DNA of 64,000 nt from NCBI GenBank assembly GCA_020635535.1, contig JACJZP010000004.1, forward strand, positions 1-64,000. Reading direction: 5' to 3'. The notes below the pieces were generated by a model. It was not told where the DNA came from. It saw nothing but the letters and a program-made list of their open reading frames with translations, and ran no database searches. A program made the position numbers and the translations under genes. Source of the stretch: Flavobacteriales bacterium. GTDB taxonomy: Bacteria > Bacteroidota > Bacteroidia > UBA10329. This document shows, one piece after another, positions 8,867-18,059 of this stretch (position 1 is its first letter; every line of letters begins with the position of its first letter).

Positions 8867-9857
8867 CAAACTCCCAATCCGTTAAAGCTTTTAGGAAGGC
8901 AACAAGATCATTCTTTTCCTGCTGGGTAAGTTGTAGCCCATACTCCTTGCCAGGTTTCGTCATGATGGGATCGATCGTTGTTGAGCGTAGCACACCACTG
9001 TTGTAATGCTCAACCACCTCTTCCAAAGTCGCAAATCGTCCATCGTGCATATAGGGTGCAGTCAGCTCCACATTGCGCAAGGTCGGTGCTTTGAATTTTA
9101 GACGATCGTACGGACTGCCCGTGATGTAGCTGCGATCCTTTACTGCGGGATCGTAAATACTATCCAACCCAATATTGTGAAACTCATTATTGGTGAACAA
9201 CGGCAGCCCATGGCAATGGAAACAATCGCCTTTTTCGGTAAAGAAGACGGTCATACCGTGCAGTTCTTCGTTACTCAATTGTTCCAAACCTTGCTGGTAA
9301 CGGTCGAATTTACTGTTGCTCGATTTCATTCGCCTGAACCACTGCGCCAAAGCCTTAGCAACCAACTCATCGGTTAGCTCGCACGAGCCGAATGCATCTT
9401 TGAACAACTCCGGATATGTGCCATGATTTTTCAGCACATCAAGATCCACTTCAAAGAATTCCTGCACTTCGAACATCATGATGTCTTCCAAGGTTCCGGT
9501 CACCTTCCCGTTCCAAAGAAAGTTGTGGTTCCACCCAAGGTTTACGTGTGGTAATACCGAAGAATTCTGTGGTGGCGTTGGAACGGAAAACGAATTACTC
9601 TGAAAATGGCAGGACGAACAGGAAAGTCCATCGTTCGGCCCACCTATTGAAAGCAACGGATCATAGTACAAGCGTCTGCCCAATTGAATGCCTTCTTCAG
9701 TAAGCGGATTATCATTGGGCACGTTCAGAATGGGGAAATAATCAGGGAAATCGAGTTGAAATGGATGCGCGTTTGCTTCGCAGAGGTTTTCTTCCTTTTC
9801 ACACGAAGTGAAGGCGAAACTCAATAACAAAAGTATTATCCATCGAAAGCTCTTCAT
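8835..9857 (-). CDS. MauG/MbnH-like diheme cytochrome c peroxidase lipoprotein
   Basis: 340-aa exported diheme c protein. Signal peptide ends in a lipobox (FTSC, Cys19), so it is membrane-anchored on the periplasmic side or at the outer membrane. Heme sites are CSSCH (Cys80, Cys83, His84) and CFHCH (Cys212, Cys215, His216), followed by the family motif TAPYMHDGRFATLEEVV. Classical members reduce H2O2; MauG and MbnH members use the diheme centre to modify a partner protein. The gene follows an MbnP-family gene with a 4-bp overlap, which favours the MbnH type. Transcribed from a Crp/Fnr-type promoter 5' of the MbnP-like gene. Confidence 0.87.
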   Translation of the reverse strand: MKSFRWIILLLLSFAFTSCEKEENLCEANAHPFQLDFPDYFPILNVPNDNPLTEEGIQLGRRLYYDPLLSIGGPNDGLSCSSCHFQSNSFSVPTPPQNSSVLPHVNLGWNHNFLWNGKVTGTLEDIMMFEVQEFFEVDLDVLKNHGTYPELFKDAFGSCELTDELVAKALAQWFRRMKSSNSKFDRYQQGLEQLSNEELHGMTVFFTEKGDCFHCHGLPLFTNNEFHNIGLDSIYDPAVKDRSYITGSPYDRLKFKAPTLRNVELTAPYMHDGRFATLEEVVEHYNSGVLRSTTIDPIMTKPGKEYGLQLTQQEKNDLVAFLKALTDWEFVNDTVLSSPF

Positions 9858-10567
9858 GGCGTTTGTTCCAAAGTGAAAGCATTGTGCATGTTGGCGCTTA
9901 TCTCCAGCATAGCTGGCATAATGCCCATTGTATAATTGCCACTGTCCATATCGAAAGTGTTCGGGTTTGCCAGTATCTCGTTCAGGTTAAAGCCGATGAT
10001 CATGCTGCCGTCTGCATCCACATCAAATGGTGTAGCAATGGTAATATCCGCCAGACAAGCGTTGTTCCCAACATGAATGGCGTAGCCATCCGTACCCGTT
10101 GGCGAACTGAAATATCCTTCAAACTTCATGAAGTGATACCCTCCACCCATTTGCTCGGGCCATACCATACCCACGTTTTCTGAGGTGTTCGGAAGATTAC
10201 CGTAAACATTCAGATCTGCAGGTATTCCAAAATTGAACCGTAACCCTTTAAATGAACCAGCAGGCACATCTTGCAAAGTGAGCGTAGTTCCTTCTCGGGC
10301 ATCCGTAAAGTACGCACCACCATCTACCGTAACCTCAAAATTATCGCTCCTGACAAACCTAAAGTTTGAGAGGTAATACCTAAGCCTGTTCACACTATAT
10401 GGATTTCCTGCAGCGTTCTGGTACATGATTGTATCCAAAATCAGCTCTTGCCCATCAACGTGGTAATGTGGTGTAACCGTAAGAGTGTATCTTAGTTCAT
10501 CTTTTTTACAACCGTGCAAAAGAAACGCAATGGTTGCTGATAACAGCAGCAATGACAAATGGCGCAT
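9854..10567 (-). CDS. MbnP-like lipoprotein, partner of the diheme enzyme
   Basis: 237-aa lipoprotein (lipobox LLHGC, Cys20) that resembles the MbnP family: YYLSNFRF near residues 64-71, an FxFGIP strand near 112, and MVWPEQMGGGYHFMKFEG at about 134-151. In the methanobactin system MbnH converts a tryptophan of MbnP to kynurenine, and MbnP binds copper. This protein contains exactly one tryptophan, Trp136, placed in the conserved segment, so it is the only possible target for such a modification. First gene of a two-gene operon; a perfect palindromic Crp/Fnr-type site is 55 bp upstream. No methanobactin genes are nearby. Confidence 0.8.
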   Translation of the reverse strand: MRHLSLLLLSATIAFLLHGCKKDELRYTLTVTPHYHVDGQELILDTIMYQNAAGNPYSVNRLRYYLSNFRFVRSDNFEVTVDGGAYFTDAREGTTLTLQDVPAGSFKGLRFNFGIPADLNVYGNLPNTSENVGMVWPEQMGGGYHFMKFEGYFSSPTGTDGYAIHVGNNACLADITIATPFDVDADGSMIIGFNLNEILANPNTFDMDSGNYTMGIMPAMLEISANMHNAFTLEQTP

Positions 10568-10615
10568 TCGAATTCAAATTTGTGGTGAATTTCGGGCGAA
10601 ACGCCATTTACATTT

Positions 10616-10629
10616 ATGATATGTATCAT
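10616..10629. promoter_or_regulatory. Crp/Fnr-type palindrome before MbnP/MbnH operon
   Basis: ATGATATGTATCAT, both half-sites exact. The centre is 55 bp upstream of the MbnP-like start. The opposite side is the 3' end of the ABC transporter gene, so only the MbnP/MbnH operon can be the target. Confidence 0.85.
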
Positions 10630-10664
10630 ATTAACTTTATTGACTAAAGATATTTTGAGTACCA

Positions 10665-11870
10665 CTACACCGCCAATCGCTGAATCTGCATCCTCAAATT
10701 GACTTTAAATGCGGCACGCTGGAATTCTTGCACATATTTTGGTACGCTCTTATCGGTAACCTTGAATTGAACTACTCTATTATAAATTTTCAGAACCCGA
10801 AGCTTGTTGTCAAAAGCATACAGTCCTATAAAGTATGTTCCAGCATTGAATAACCCACTAGGAATAGTCCAGGTCACTTTATATCTTCCGTTTCTCATTC
10901 GATTATTCTTGCTCAACTTTAGTACGGGAGAGTCATCAATTAACCGGACATCCATAACATCAGAAATTCCTATTGCAAGATTGACGTTATTCTTTAGAAT
11001 TGTATAATCCAAACGGATTTTCACTTCATCAGCCGATTCGAATTCAGTGACTTCCAAATCGTCTATACCAAAAAGACCAAAACGCTCAACCTTGTAACCA
11101 TAGTCCTCGGATTGTATCTCTCTCAACTTTGGTGTATCAAATTCCTCTTCCTTAAAGTCTCTGTTGTCCGAACCAGACATGTACATGTTCTGCACAACAT
11201 CCTTCTGCGAACCAATGCTTATCACCCTACCCTTATCAAGTAAAATGACCCGTGAACAGGTTTCCATAACCGTACCCATATCATGACTAACCAGAACAAC
11301 CGTACAACCTCTTTCAACAATATCATTAATCTTGGCAACACATCTTCTCCTGAAAGATGCATCACCCACCGCCAAAACTTCATCAAGTAATAAAATGTCT
11401 GAACGTAGGTGTACAATTATGGAAAATGCTAGGCGTAGGAACATGCCGCTGCTATAGTGTTTTACGGCTGTGTCAATGAAATCGCCAACACCGCTGAATG
11501 CCACCAACTCTTCAAATACCTCGTCAACCTCTTGTTTCTTCATGCCAAGCAATTGGCCACGCAAGTACACATTCTCCCTACCTGATATTTCCGGGTGAAT
11601 GCCTGTTCCGATGTCCAGGATGGAGGATGGGGTGCCGAAAATTTCAACCACTCCTTCCGTTGGAGGGGTTATTCCTGATAAAATTTTCAAAACCGTGGAT
11701 TTGCCAGATCCATTTTTACCGATAATACCTAGAACCTCGCCCTTTGCCACTTCAAAACTCACATTGCGCAAAGCATAGAATGGAACCATCTTACCTGAAG
11801 CACCATCCCGCTTGAAGTAGCACTTATCAAGATTCTCCACTCTTACTACTATATTCTCATGACCGTTCAT
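10665..11870 (-). CDS. Polysaccharide ABC exporter ATPase (Wzt-like)
   Basis: ATP-binding subunit of a cell-surface polysaccharide exporter. After the start MNGHENIVV it has Walker A GKNGSGKST, the signature HYSSGMFLRL (YSSGM replaces LSGGQ, typical of this subfamily), Walker B DILLLDEV and the VSHD switch. About 150 C-terminal residues form a beta-rich domain like the Wzt carbohydrate-binding domain, which recognises the exported glycan. The open frame extends 32 residues upstream, but the Met at 11870 overlaps the permease stop by 4 bp and fits the family start. No glycosyltransferase genes lie nearby, so the glycan is unknown. Confidence 0.9.
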   Translation of the reverse strand: MNGHENIVVRVENLDKCYFKRDGASGKMVPFYALRNVSFEVAKGEVLGIIGKNGSGKSTVLKILSGITPPTEGVVEIFGTPSSILDIGTGIHPEISGRENVYLRGQLLGMKKQEVDEVFEELVAFSGVGDFIDTAVKHYSSGMFLRLAFSIIVHLRSDILLLDEVLAVGDASFRRRCVAKINDIVERGCTVVLVSHDMGTVMETCSRVILLDKGRVISIGSQKDVVQNMYMSGSDNRDFKEEEFDTPKLREIQSEDYGYKVERFGLFGIDDLEVTEFESADEVKIRLDYTILKNNVNLAIGISDVMDVRLIDDSPVLKLSKNNRMRNGRYKVTWTIPSGLFNAGTYFIGLYAFDNKLRVLKIYNRVVQFKVTDKSVPKYVQEFQRAAFKVNLRMQIQRLAV

Positions 11871-12706
11871 AGGACGTCCATCATGTGATGTTCCTGTCGT
11901 TTGAAAAACACCGTCCCTGCAATCAGCAAAAGAAAAGCCAGTATAAGGCCAAAAGCATACAACCACGTAAACTCAGAGTACCCCCAGAGACACCAACGAT
12001 AGCCTTCCACGACTCCCGTCATAGGATTGAGATAAAGGAACCAGCTCAGTTTATCTGGAACTATGGTTGTTGGAAAGAAAACCGGAGTCAGCCAAATTCC
12101 GAAGTTGACAATGTACGGCACAATATGCTGTAGGTCCCTATACCTTATTGTGAGGGCGCTAAGCCAGACAGCCACCGATAATCCCACCGTGGCATTAACG
12201 GCAACGAATCCGGGGAGTAACAGAATCTGCCAACCTGGCTTCACGTTCATTACCAACATTAGCACCATTAACAGGCAAAGAGAAATGGTCAGATCAACGG
12301 CACCGACCACCACTTTGGAAAGTGGTAGGATTATTCTGGGGAAATATACTTTCTGTGATAGTTCCTGCCCACTAATTAGAGAATTACTACCCTGATACAC
12401 GATATAACTGAAAAAGTACCAAGCGGTCATTCCAGAAAAAGCAAATACCGCATACCCACATTCTGGCACCTTGGGCATTGCCACAAGGAAATGAAAGAAA
12501 AAGTAAAATATAGCCAGACCGGTCAACGGTTGTATGATAGTCCAGACCAAACCAAGTACGGTTTGAGCGTATTTGATCTTAAGGTCTCTTGTTGCCAAGA
12601 CAACTATCATGTAGCGATAGTCCCATACTTTCCCGAGATAGGCAGAAAATGAATCTGGTTGTTTTGTGTATCTAAGCCTCATCTCTTGCAGCGAAAGCAA
12701 CTTCAT
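11867..12706 (-). CDS. Polysaccharide ABC exporter permease (Wzm-like, ABC-2)
   Basis: 279-aa membrane subunit with six predicted helices and an amphipathic N-terminal part ending in RDLKIKYAQTVLGLVW, the conserved cytoplasmic motif of O-antigen/teichoic acid exporters. LNPMTGVVEGYRW near the C-terminus is also typical. It pairs with the ATPase encoded next (4-bp overlap). Located 92 bp after the nrdJ stop; that gap contains a degenerate Crp/Fnr-type site 67 bp upstream of this start. Together the two genes would export a lipid-linked glycan across the inner membrane. Confidence 0.9.
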   Translation of the reverse strand: MKLLSLQEMRLRYTKQPDSFSAYLGKVWDYRYMIVVLATRDLKIKYAQTVLGLVWTIIQPLTGLAIFYFFFHFLVAMPKVPECGYAVFAFSGMTAWYFFSYIVYQGSNSLISGQELSQKVYFPRIILPLSKVVVGAVDLTISLCLLMVLMLVMNVKPGWQILLLPGFVAVNATVGLSVAVWLSALTIRYRDLQHIVPYIVNFGIWLTPVFFPTTIVPDKLSWFLYLNPMTGVVEGYRWCLWGYSEFTWLYAFGLILAFLLLIAGTVFFKRQEHHMMDVL

Positions 12707-12765
12707 GAGTTATGGTCACCTTCATATAGAAGACAACCAAGCAACAAATACACTGAAGGCATCCG

Positions 12766-12779
12766 ATGACCTGTATCAT
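12766..12779. promoter_or_regulatory. Weak Crp/Fnr-type site before ABC exporter
   Basis: ATGACCTGTATCAT: one degenerate (ATGAC) and one exact half. Centre 67 bp upstream of the permease start, in the 92-bp gap after nrdJ. It has the same half-site deviation as the site before nadA. May be functional or chance. Confidence 0.4.
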
Positions 12780-12798
12780 CTTCTTGCAACCGAAATCA

Positions 12799-15378
12799 TT
12801 ATCCACACTTACTATGCCCACAGCTCTTGCATTTGAGACAGCCTTCTTCATAGATAAGCCCTTCCGGGTCGTTGCATGAAGGACATTTGTGGTCTGCTTT
12901 GGTGCCATCCGGAATGTAACGCTTCAGTGTACGTTCCACACCATTTTTCCATGTATTAATGTTCTCATCAAACAGGTTCAGGCGTGAAACAAGGTTAACC
13001 ACATACGGCAAAGGCATTCCATGGCGAAGTACACCTGAGATAAGCTTGGCGTAGTTCCAAAATTCCTTATCGAAACTTCTAGAAAGCCCTTCAATGGTAA
13101 TTCGGTAACCGTCCTTGTCCATGTACTGAAAATCGTAACGCGCATTACCATCCTCGTCACGGTCTTTAATGACCCAACCTTTATCTGCCCATGTTGGAAG
13201 GTGGAATGCCTCTTCGGCTTTCCCGGTAAAGATCTCGTACGGCTTTCCATTAAGCAGACCAATAACCGCAATCCACTTTTCTTTTTCGTTTTGGAAACGG
13301 ACCACTTCGGCTTCCAATTTCTTCGGCCTACGTGGTGGACGGGTTTCAATGATCGCATCCGTAGGTTCTTCCTTTTTCTCTTCGGTCGAAACTAGGACAC
13401 CCGAGCGTGAACCATCGCGATAAACCGTTATTCCTTTTACCCCTTGTTCCCAGGATTTGAGGTAGATCTCTCCTACCTTTTCTTGGCTAACGTCTTCGGG
13501 CAGATTGATGGTCGAACTGATGGAATGCGTCACATATTTCTGAACCATAGCCTGCAACTTCACACGCTGCACCCAATCTATTTCAGGTGCTGTGGAACCC
13601 GTGTAGGGGCTTTTCACCTCATCGGTTTCGCCCGTTGCTTCCATCCATTTTTTCAGTTTCGGATGGTAAACCGTGAACTCTTCCCAACGGTCTCCCAATT
13701 CATCCACGAAAGAAACCTTTGCATCTGGGGTCGTCTCCATCACTTTTCTCCTGCGCTTATAGCTGGTGAGAAAAACTGGTTCAATACCAGAAGATGTCTG
13801 CGCCAGCATACTTAGCGTACCAGTTGGCGCAACCGTACTAATGGAAATGTTCCTACGACCGTGCTGCATCATACGTTCGTACACGTTCGGGAATTCCTTC
13901 TTAAGCATTTGAACGAATTCAGAACTGTCCTCGATATTCTCATCAAACGCTTCAAATTTCCCACGTTCAATGGCCATGTCGATGGAACAGTTGAACTCAG
14001 CATCGCACTTGGTACGCATCATCTTTTCCATTTCAGCCAATGCTTCATCACTATCGAATTTCAACCCAAGTGCAGCACAGGCATCAGCCAATGCGGTGAA
14101 GCCCAAGCCAGTTCTTCGCCCTTTCTTCCCTGCATTGTAAAGCAATTGCCAAGTGTCCATTTCCACTTTTTTGATGTGGTCTGGTTCTGGGTCGCTTTTC
14201 ACTTTATCAAGAATGCGTTCGATGGCTTCCAGTTCAAGGTCAACCAAGTCGTCCATCAATCGTTGGGCTTCGTAGGTCGTCTTCCAGAATTTCTTGTGAT
14301 TGAATGAAGCCTTTTCCGTAAACGGCTCTTCTACAAACGAATACAGATTGATGGCAATCAAGCGGCAACTGTCTCCACCCTGCATGGCAATCTCCGAACA
14401 CGGGTTGGTGCTTGTATTCTTGAACTCCGGATAAACTGAAGAAGTAGAGTAATAGTGCTGCCTGTCCCAGAAAATGAGGCCTGGCTCTGCCGTGTTGTGT
14501 GCGCACTGAATGATGGTATTCCACAATTCGCGTGCGTTCACCTTCTTGGTGATCTTCGGTTTTTTGGCATCGATGGGCCAACGATGCATGTATTGTTTAT
14601 TGTCCCGCACGGCCTTCATGAATTCATCAGAAATGCGCACCGAAACATTGGCGCCCGTCACCTTAGTCAGGTCTTGTTTGATTGTCACGAAATCCTCCAC
14701 ATCGGGATGAGCAATGTCCATCGTGATCATCAGTGCACCGCGTCTTCCATTCTGCGAAACTTCACGCGTGGTATTGGAAAAACGCTCCATGAAGGAAACC
14801 GCTCCTGAGGTACTTCCAGCAGCATTATTCACGCGCAATCCCGAAGGGCGGATGGTTGACATGTCTAACCCAACTCCGCAACGCCTTTTAAACAGCTGAA
14901 CCAACTGCTGGTCGGTGTACATGATGCCGCCATAGCTATCATACACTTCGGGTATTACCACACAGTTGCTAAGAGAAGCCAGCATGTATGGATTACCCAA
15001 TGCGGCCATCACGCTACCTTGCGGAATTACGTATTTGAAATTACGGAAGAGGTTATAGATCTCATCCTCGGTCATCGGATGCCGTTGCTGACCATACTCC
15101 GAAAGCAACGCGGTTTTCGCACCAAGATCGGCTGCCAAACCATGCTTAGCTTCGATACGTGCAAACTGCTTTGCCATGCGTTTATGCATGGCATCAGGAT
15201 TGCTTTCTATCAATTTACCATCATCATCCCGCATGGCATATTTGTTAATCCACGTGGTGGCCGCCAGTTGGTCGCCATCAAAGTATTCCAGGCACTTCTT
15301 TAGTACCTCGTCATACAGGAACGTTGGGATTTCGGCAACTTCTCTTGTTGCTGTTTTTGGTGCGTCTTTTACGGCCAT
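12799..15378 (-). CDS. nrdJ: Adenosylcobalamin-dependent (class II) ribonucleotide reductase
   Basis: 859-aa enzyme that reduces ribonucleotides to deoxyribonucleotides using B12 and no oxygen. Seen: the substrate-cysteine strand LSNCVVIPEV, the NTSTNPCSEI active-site loop with catalytic Cys and Glu, the TVAPTGTLSMLA phosphate-binding loop and SISSTINLP. A linker rich in charged residues precedes a C-terminal zinc-ribbon-like tail (CPSCND, CLKCKSCGHSKCG) that carries the re-reducing cysteines. There is a Crp/Fnr-type site about 140 bp upstream, directly after the regulator gene, in keeping with use under low oxygen. I saw no B12 riboswitch in the 153-bp leader. Confidence 0.95.
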   Translation of the reverse strand: MAVKDAPKTATREVAEIPTFLYDEVLKKCLEYFDGDQLAATTWINKYAMRDDDGKLIESNPDAMHKRMAKQFARIEAKHGLAADLGAKTALLSEYGQQRHPMTEDEIYNLFRNFKYVIPQGSVMAALGNPYMLASLSNCVVIPEVYDSYGGIMYTDQQLVQLFKRRCGVGLDMSTIRPSGLRVNNAAGSTSGAVSFMERFSNTTREVSQNGRRGALMITMDIAHPDVEDFVTIKQDLTKVTGANVSVRISDEFMKAVRDNKQYMHRWPIDAKKPKITKKVNARELWNTIIQCAHNTAEPGLIFWDRQHYYSTSSVYPEFKNTSTNPCSEIAMQGGDSCRLIAINLYSFVEEPFTEKASFNHKKFWKTTYEAQRLMDDLVDLELEAIERILDKVKSDPEPDHIKKVEMDTWQLLYNAGKKGRRTGLGFTALADACAALGLKFDSDEALAEMEKMMRTKCDAEFNCSIDMAIERGKFEAFDENIEDSSEFVQMLKKEFPNVYERMMQHGRRNISISTVAPTGTLSMLAQTSSGIEPVFLTSYKRRRKVMETTPDAKVSFVDELGDRWEEFTVYHPKLKKWMEATGETDEVKSPYTGSTAPEIDWVQRVKLQAMVQKYVTHSISSTINLPEDVSQEKVGEIYLKSWEQGVKGITVYRDGSRSGVLVSTEEKKEEPTDAIIETRPPRRPKKLEAEVVRFQNEKEKWIAVIGLLNGKPYEIFTGKAEEAFHLPTWADKGWVIKDRDEDGNARYDFQYMDKDGYRITIEGLSRSFDKEFWNYAKLISGVLRHGMPLPYVVNLVSRLNLFDENINTWKNGVERTLKRYIPDGTKADHKCPSCNDPEGLIYEEGCLKCKSCGHSKCG

Positions 15379-15516
15379 GGATTCTTCTTTTATAGTTAGT
15401 GCCCATGAAAGTATTTACCAAAAAAACCATCCCGATAACCTTGCCTAGGGGTTATGAAAAATTGAAATGTTGAAAAATCACAACTTATTGATTTTCAAAT
15501 ATTTGAATTTTAAAAA

Positions 15517-15530
15517 ATGATATAAATCAT
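15517..15530. promoter_or_regulatory. Crp/Fnr-type palindrome before nrdJ
   Basis: ATGATATAAATCAT, both half-sites exact. It ends 2 bp from the stop of the Crp/Fnr regulator gene and lies about 139 bp from nrdJ, so nrdJ would have a longer leader than the other targets. Confidence 0.75.
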
Positions 15531-15531
15531 A

Positions 15532-16218
15532 TTAACAAGTTGTGAATTCACAGAGTTTCTCAAGGTCCAGAACCCTCAACTTCTTACCCTCTATCTGGAG
15601 TATTTTTTCAGATTGAAGATCGCTCAAACTACGAACGGTAGACTCATAGGTGGTATTTGCCAAAGAAGAGATGTCCTTTCTAGAAATCGTATAACTCAAT
15701 AGTGTAGGATCTTTCTTATCAAAACCAAAGGATTCAACATTAACTTTCACGGCCTCAGCAACCCGCTGCAAAACCGACATTTTCAGCAGATTTTTCTTCC
15801 TCTGTTCCGATCTTCTCAACTCCTCTGTAATGAACAACATGAAATAATAACAGAACTCGTTATTGTTCAGTAAAAGGTCCTCGAAAACGCTTAATGGAAG
15901 GATGTTCACAGTGGTCTCGCTCAAGGCTTCAGCAGTAACAGGAAATACGTGATCAGCACCCAATCCTCGGTGTCCAAGTGTTTGGCCATCGGTTGCAAAA
16001 CGAATGACCACCTCCACATCTTTTGAATAGTTTGTATAAACCTTGACGCGCCCCTTGTCAACCATATACATATTATCCATCCTTTGGCCTTCCTTGAAAA
16101 TTGTTTCTCCCTTCTTAAATGCAAGTGTCGTGGTATTCTCAACGGCTACACTACGCCATTTCTTGGTACAATATGTTCTGAATAGCTGATCAAGCTGCTT
16201 AATATCCGGTTGTCTCAT
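15532..16218 (-). CDS. Crp/Fnr-family transcription regulator
   Basis: 228 aa. A cyclic-nucleotide-fold sensor domain (about residues 25-125, with FKKGETIFKEGQ and MYMVDKGRVKVY) precedes a dimer helix and a winged helix-turn-helix (ISRKDISSLANTTYESTVRSL, residues 178-198). The recognition helix has Glu192 and Arg196, the Glu...Arg pair that reads the TGA/TCA core in Crp and Fnr. There is no N-terminal cysteine cluster, so it is not an iron-sulfur Fnr; a DNR-like heme/NO sensor or another ligand is possible. It sits in an operon with a hemerythrin and moaA, behind a palindrome of the class it would be expected to bind, so autoregulation is likely. Confidence 0.9.
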   Translation of the reverse strand: MRQPDIKQLDQLFRTYCTKKWRSVAVENTTTLAFKKGETIFKEGQRMDNMYMVDKGRVKVYTNYSKDVEVVIRFATDGQTLGHRGLGADHVFPVTAEALSETTVNILPLSVFEDLLLNNNEFCYYFMLFITEELRRSEQRKKNLLKMSVLQRVAEAVKVNVESFGFDKKDPTLLSYTISRKDISSLANTTYESTVRSLSDLQSEKILQIEGKKLRVLDLEKLCEFTTC

Positions 16219-16271
16219 GAGATGGTATTTGGTGCCGAATTTAACATCTGGTCACAAAACGAAGGTAATGG

Positions 16272-17279
16272 CTATCCCCCTATACTAACCATGCTCCTGT
16301 TATCAGAATGGACATCCGAATCTGAGAGTTGCTCCATAGTATTCATTCCAGAACGGACCGCTTTCTTGTTAAGCACCGTATCAACTATCAGAGGTTTGAT
16401 GTTCTGTCCGTTTCTGAACGCGGTGAGCAGGTCTGTTTCTGAATTGGAGAACAAGCAGTTCTTAATCTTACCATCGGCTGTAAGCCGTATACGATTGCAT
16501 GTATCGCAGAATGGGTTGGTCACAGAACTGATAATGGCAAACGTACCTCTGCCACCTTTCAGCCTATAATTTTTTGCAGTATCGTTGGGGCTATCTGTAA
16601 TGCGTTCAAAACCAAGTGGCCCAAAACGCTCCGTTACCCTTGACATAATTTCGTCCAACGAAACTCCGTTTTTCCATTCCCAGCGGTTACCACCAAATGG
16701 CATGAACTCGATGAAACGTACGTGAATGGGTGTTTGGCGTGTCCATTCAATGAAATCGGTTACCTCATCATCGTTTGTGCCACGCATCACTACCACGTTT
16801 ATCTTAACGTGGAAGTCACGGTCCAACAACATTTGAATGTTGGACATGATGCGATCAAAATAGTCGCGCCTGGTAATTGCTGCGACACGATCACGCATTA
16901 AACTATCCAAACTCACATTGATCGACCGAATTTCACATGCTTCAAAGCAATCGATGTGCTTATCCACCAGTATACCGTTGGTAGTGATGCCTAACTCAAC
17001 TGGCAATTTGGAAAGCTGTTGGATGATGTCTTCCGCGTCTTTTCTAATGAGCGGTTCACCACCTGTAAGTCTGATCTTTTTCACTCCCATATCAACGAAG
17101 GCCCTAGCAATAGGAATGATCTCCTCCGTGCGCATGAAATGTTCCTTGGGTCTTAATGGAACTCCGTCTGGTGGCATACAATAAAAGCAGCGTAGGTTGC
17201 AACGCTCGGTGAGCGAAATACGCAGGTAATCATGTACCCGACCGAATCTGTCTTTCAATATGTGAGTTCCTTGAGGCAT
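16272..17279 (-). CDS. moaA: GTP 3',8-cyclase MoaA
   Basis: Radical SAM enzyme for the first step of molybdenum cofactor synthesis. The 335-aa protein has the N-terminal cluster CNLRCFYC, the GGEPL motif and the second, C-terminal cluster ligands NPFCDTCNRIRLTADGKIKNC in part, which bind GTP. The usual C-terminal GG is present (SIGG). Its start overlaps the hemerythrin stop by 1 bp and the Crp/Fnr gene follows after 53 bp, so moaA is separated from the rest of the cofactor genes (29-36 kb) but shares the same class of upstream site. Confidence 0.96.
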   Translation of the reverse strand: MPQGTHILKDRFGRVHDYLRISLTERCNLRCFYCMPPDGVPLRPKEHFMRTEEIIPIARAFVDMGVKKIRLTGGEPLIRKDAEDIIQQLSKLPVELGITTNGILVDKHIDCFEACEIRSINVSLDSLMRDRVAAITRRDYFDRIMSNIQMLLDRDFHVKINVVVMRGTNDDEVTDFIEWTRQTPIHVRFIEFMPFGGNRWEWKNGVSLDEIMSRVTERFGPLGFERITDSPNDTAKNYRLKGGRGTFAIISSVTNPFCDTCNRIRLTADGKIKNCLFSNSETDLLTAFRNGQNIKPLIVDTVLNKKAVRSGMNTMEQLSDSDVHSDNRSMVSIGG

Positions 17280-17980
17280 CAGGAGGTCATGATACTCATC
17301 TCCTCAAATGTGATGAGTTTATGGGCCAAGGGAAACAGCACGTTATCCTCTCGGTAGATGTGCAGCTTAATGGTTTCTACCAACTCTCGGGCGTTATCAT
17401 AGGCCACATCGTAAGTGAACATTCTCGAGTTCATATCGGGAAGTCGTGCCCCAAGCCCTAGCATATTGAAGACCAATGCACCCAGTTGTATGAACTTGAC
17501 GTGATCATCCTCCATCATATCGATGGCCGTTGTGGGTTTCTCACTTTCGCTGTGCTCGCCACATTCTATAAGCCGTTTATGCAGTAGCGGAAAGAGCTGA
17601 CGCTCTTCTCTGCGATTGTGGTCCAAGAGATTGTTCTCAAAGAACTCGAAGAATTTACGAAGCGGGTCGTTTATACTGTCATCCAATCTGTATCCGCCTT
17701 CTTTGAACCTTTGCATGGCCTTTTCAAATTCTTCCACCACTTGTAAAGCACTTTCATGCTCGGTCATGTATTGCTGTATGAGTGGGTGATAGGTGGCCTT
17801 TTCTTCTACCTCAGGCGTGTTCATCTCGTATGCATCCGGTGGATCCATCGGAGAAAGCTCATCCTGATCCAACTGCTTGGAGGCATTTCTAAGAATCGGA
17901 TCTTCTTCTTTGAGTTTAAGATTGATCTCTTTCTGCTCTTTCCCTACCCGTTTTCCTGTTTTGGTATCTATAATCTTCAT
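17279..17980 (-). CDS. Hemerythrin-domain protein
   Basis: 233 aa. After about 60 charged residues come four helices with diiron ligands in the hemerythrin pattern: HPLIQQYMTEHE, NNLLDHNRREERQLFP, MEDDHVKFIQL and IKLHIYREDNVLFPLAHKL, that is, two HxxxE pairs plus single histidines. Such proteins bind O2 or NO or take part in repair of damaged iron centres. It heads the hemerythrin-moaA-crp operon, 54 bp downstream of a Crp/Fnr-type site. One of three hemerythrin-fold proteins in the window, which suggests NO exposure. Confidence 0.85.
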   Translation of the reverse strand: MKIIDTKTGKRVGKEQKEINLKLKEEDPILRNASKQLDQDELSPMDPPDAYEMNTPEVEEKATYHPLIQQYMTEHESALQVVEEFEKAMQRFKEGGYRLDDSINDPLRKFFEFFENNLLDHNRREERQLFPLLHKRLIECGEHSESEKPTTAIDMMEDDHVKFIQLGALVFNMLGLGARLPDMNSRMFTYDVAYDNARELVETIKLHIYREDNVLFPLAHKLITFEEMSIMTS

Positions 17981-18027
17981 GACGTTATATCCTGTGGTAA
18001 ATAACCATACTATCGACCTGTTAATCT

Positions 18028-18041
18028 GTGATATATATCAT
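18028..18041. promoter_or_regulatory. Crp/Fnr-type palindrome before hemerythrin-moaA-crp
   Basis: GTGATATATATCAT. The core TGAT/ATCA is exact; the outermost base on one side is G instead of A. The centre is 54 bp upstream of the hemerythrin start. It would make the Crp/Fnr gene autoregulated. Confidence 0.8.
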
Positions 18042-18059
18042 ATTTTAGATTGATTTGAA

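Noticed and set aside
15379..15516. B12 riboswitch in the nrdJ leader
   Set aside because: No B12-box-like core; only a short ATAACC/GGTTAT hairpin was seen.
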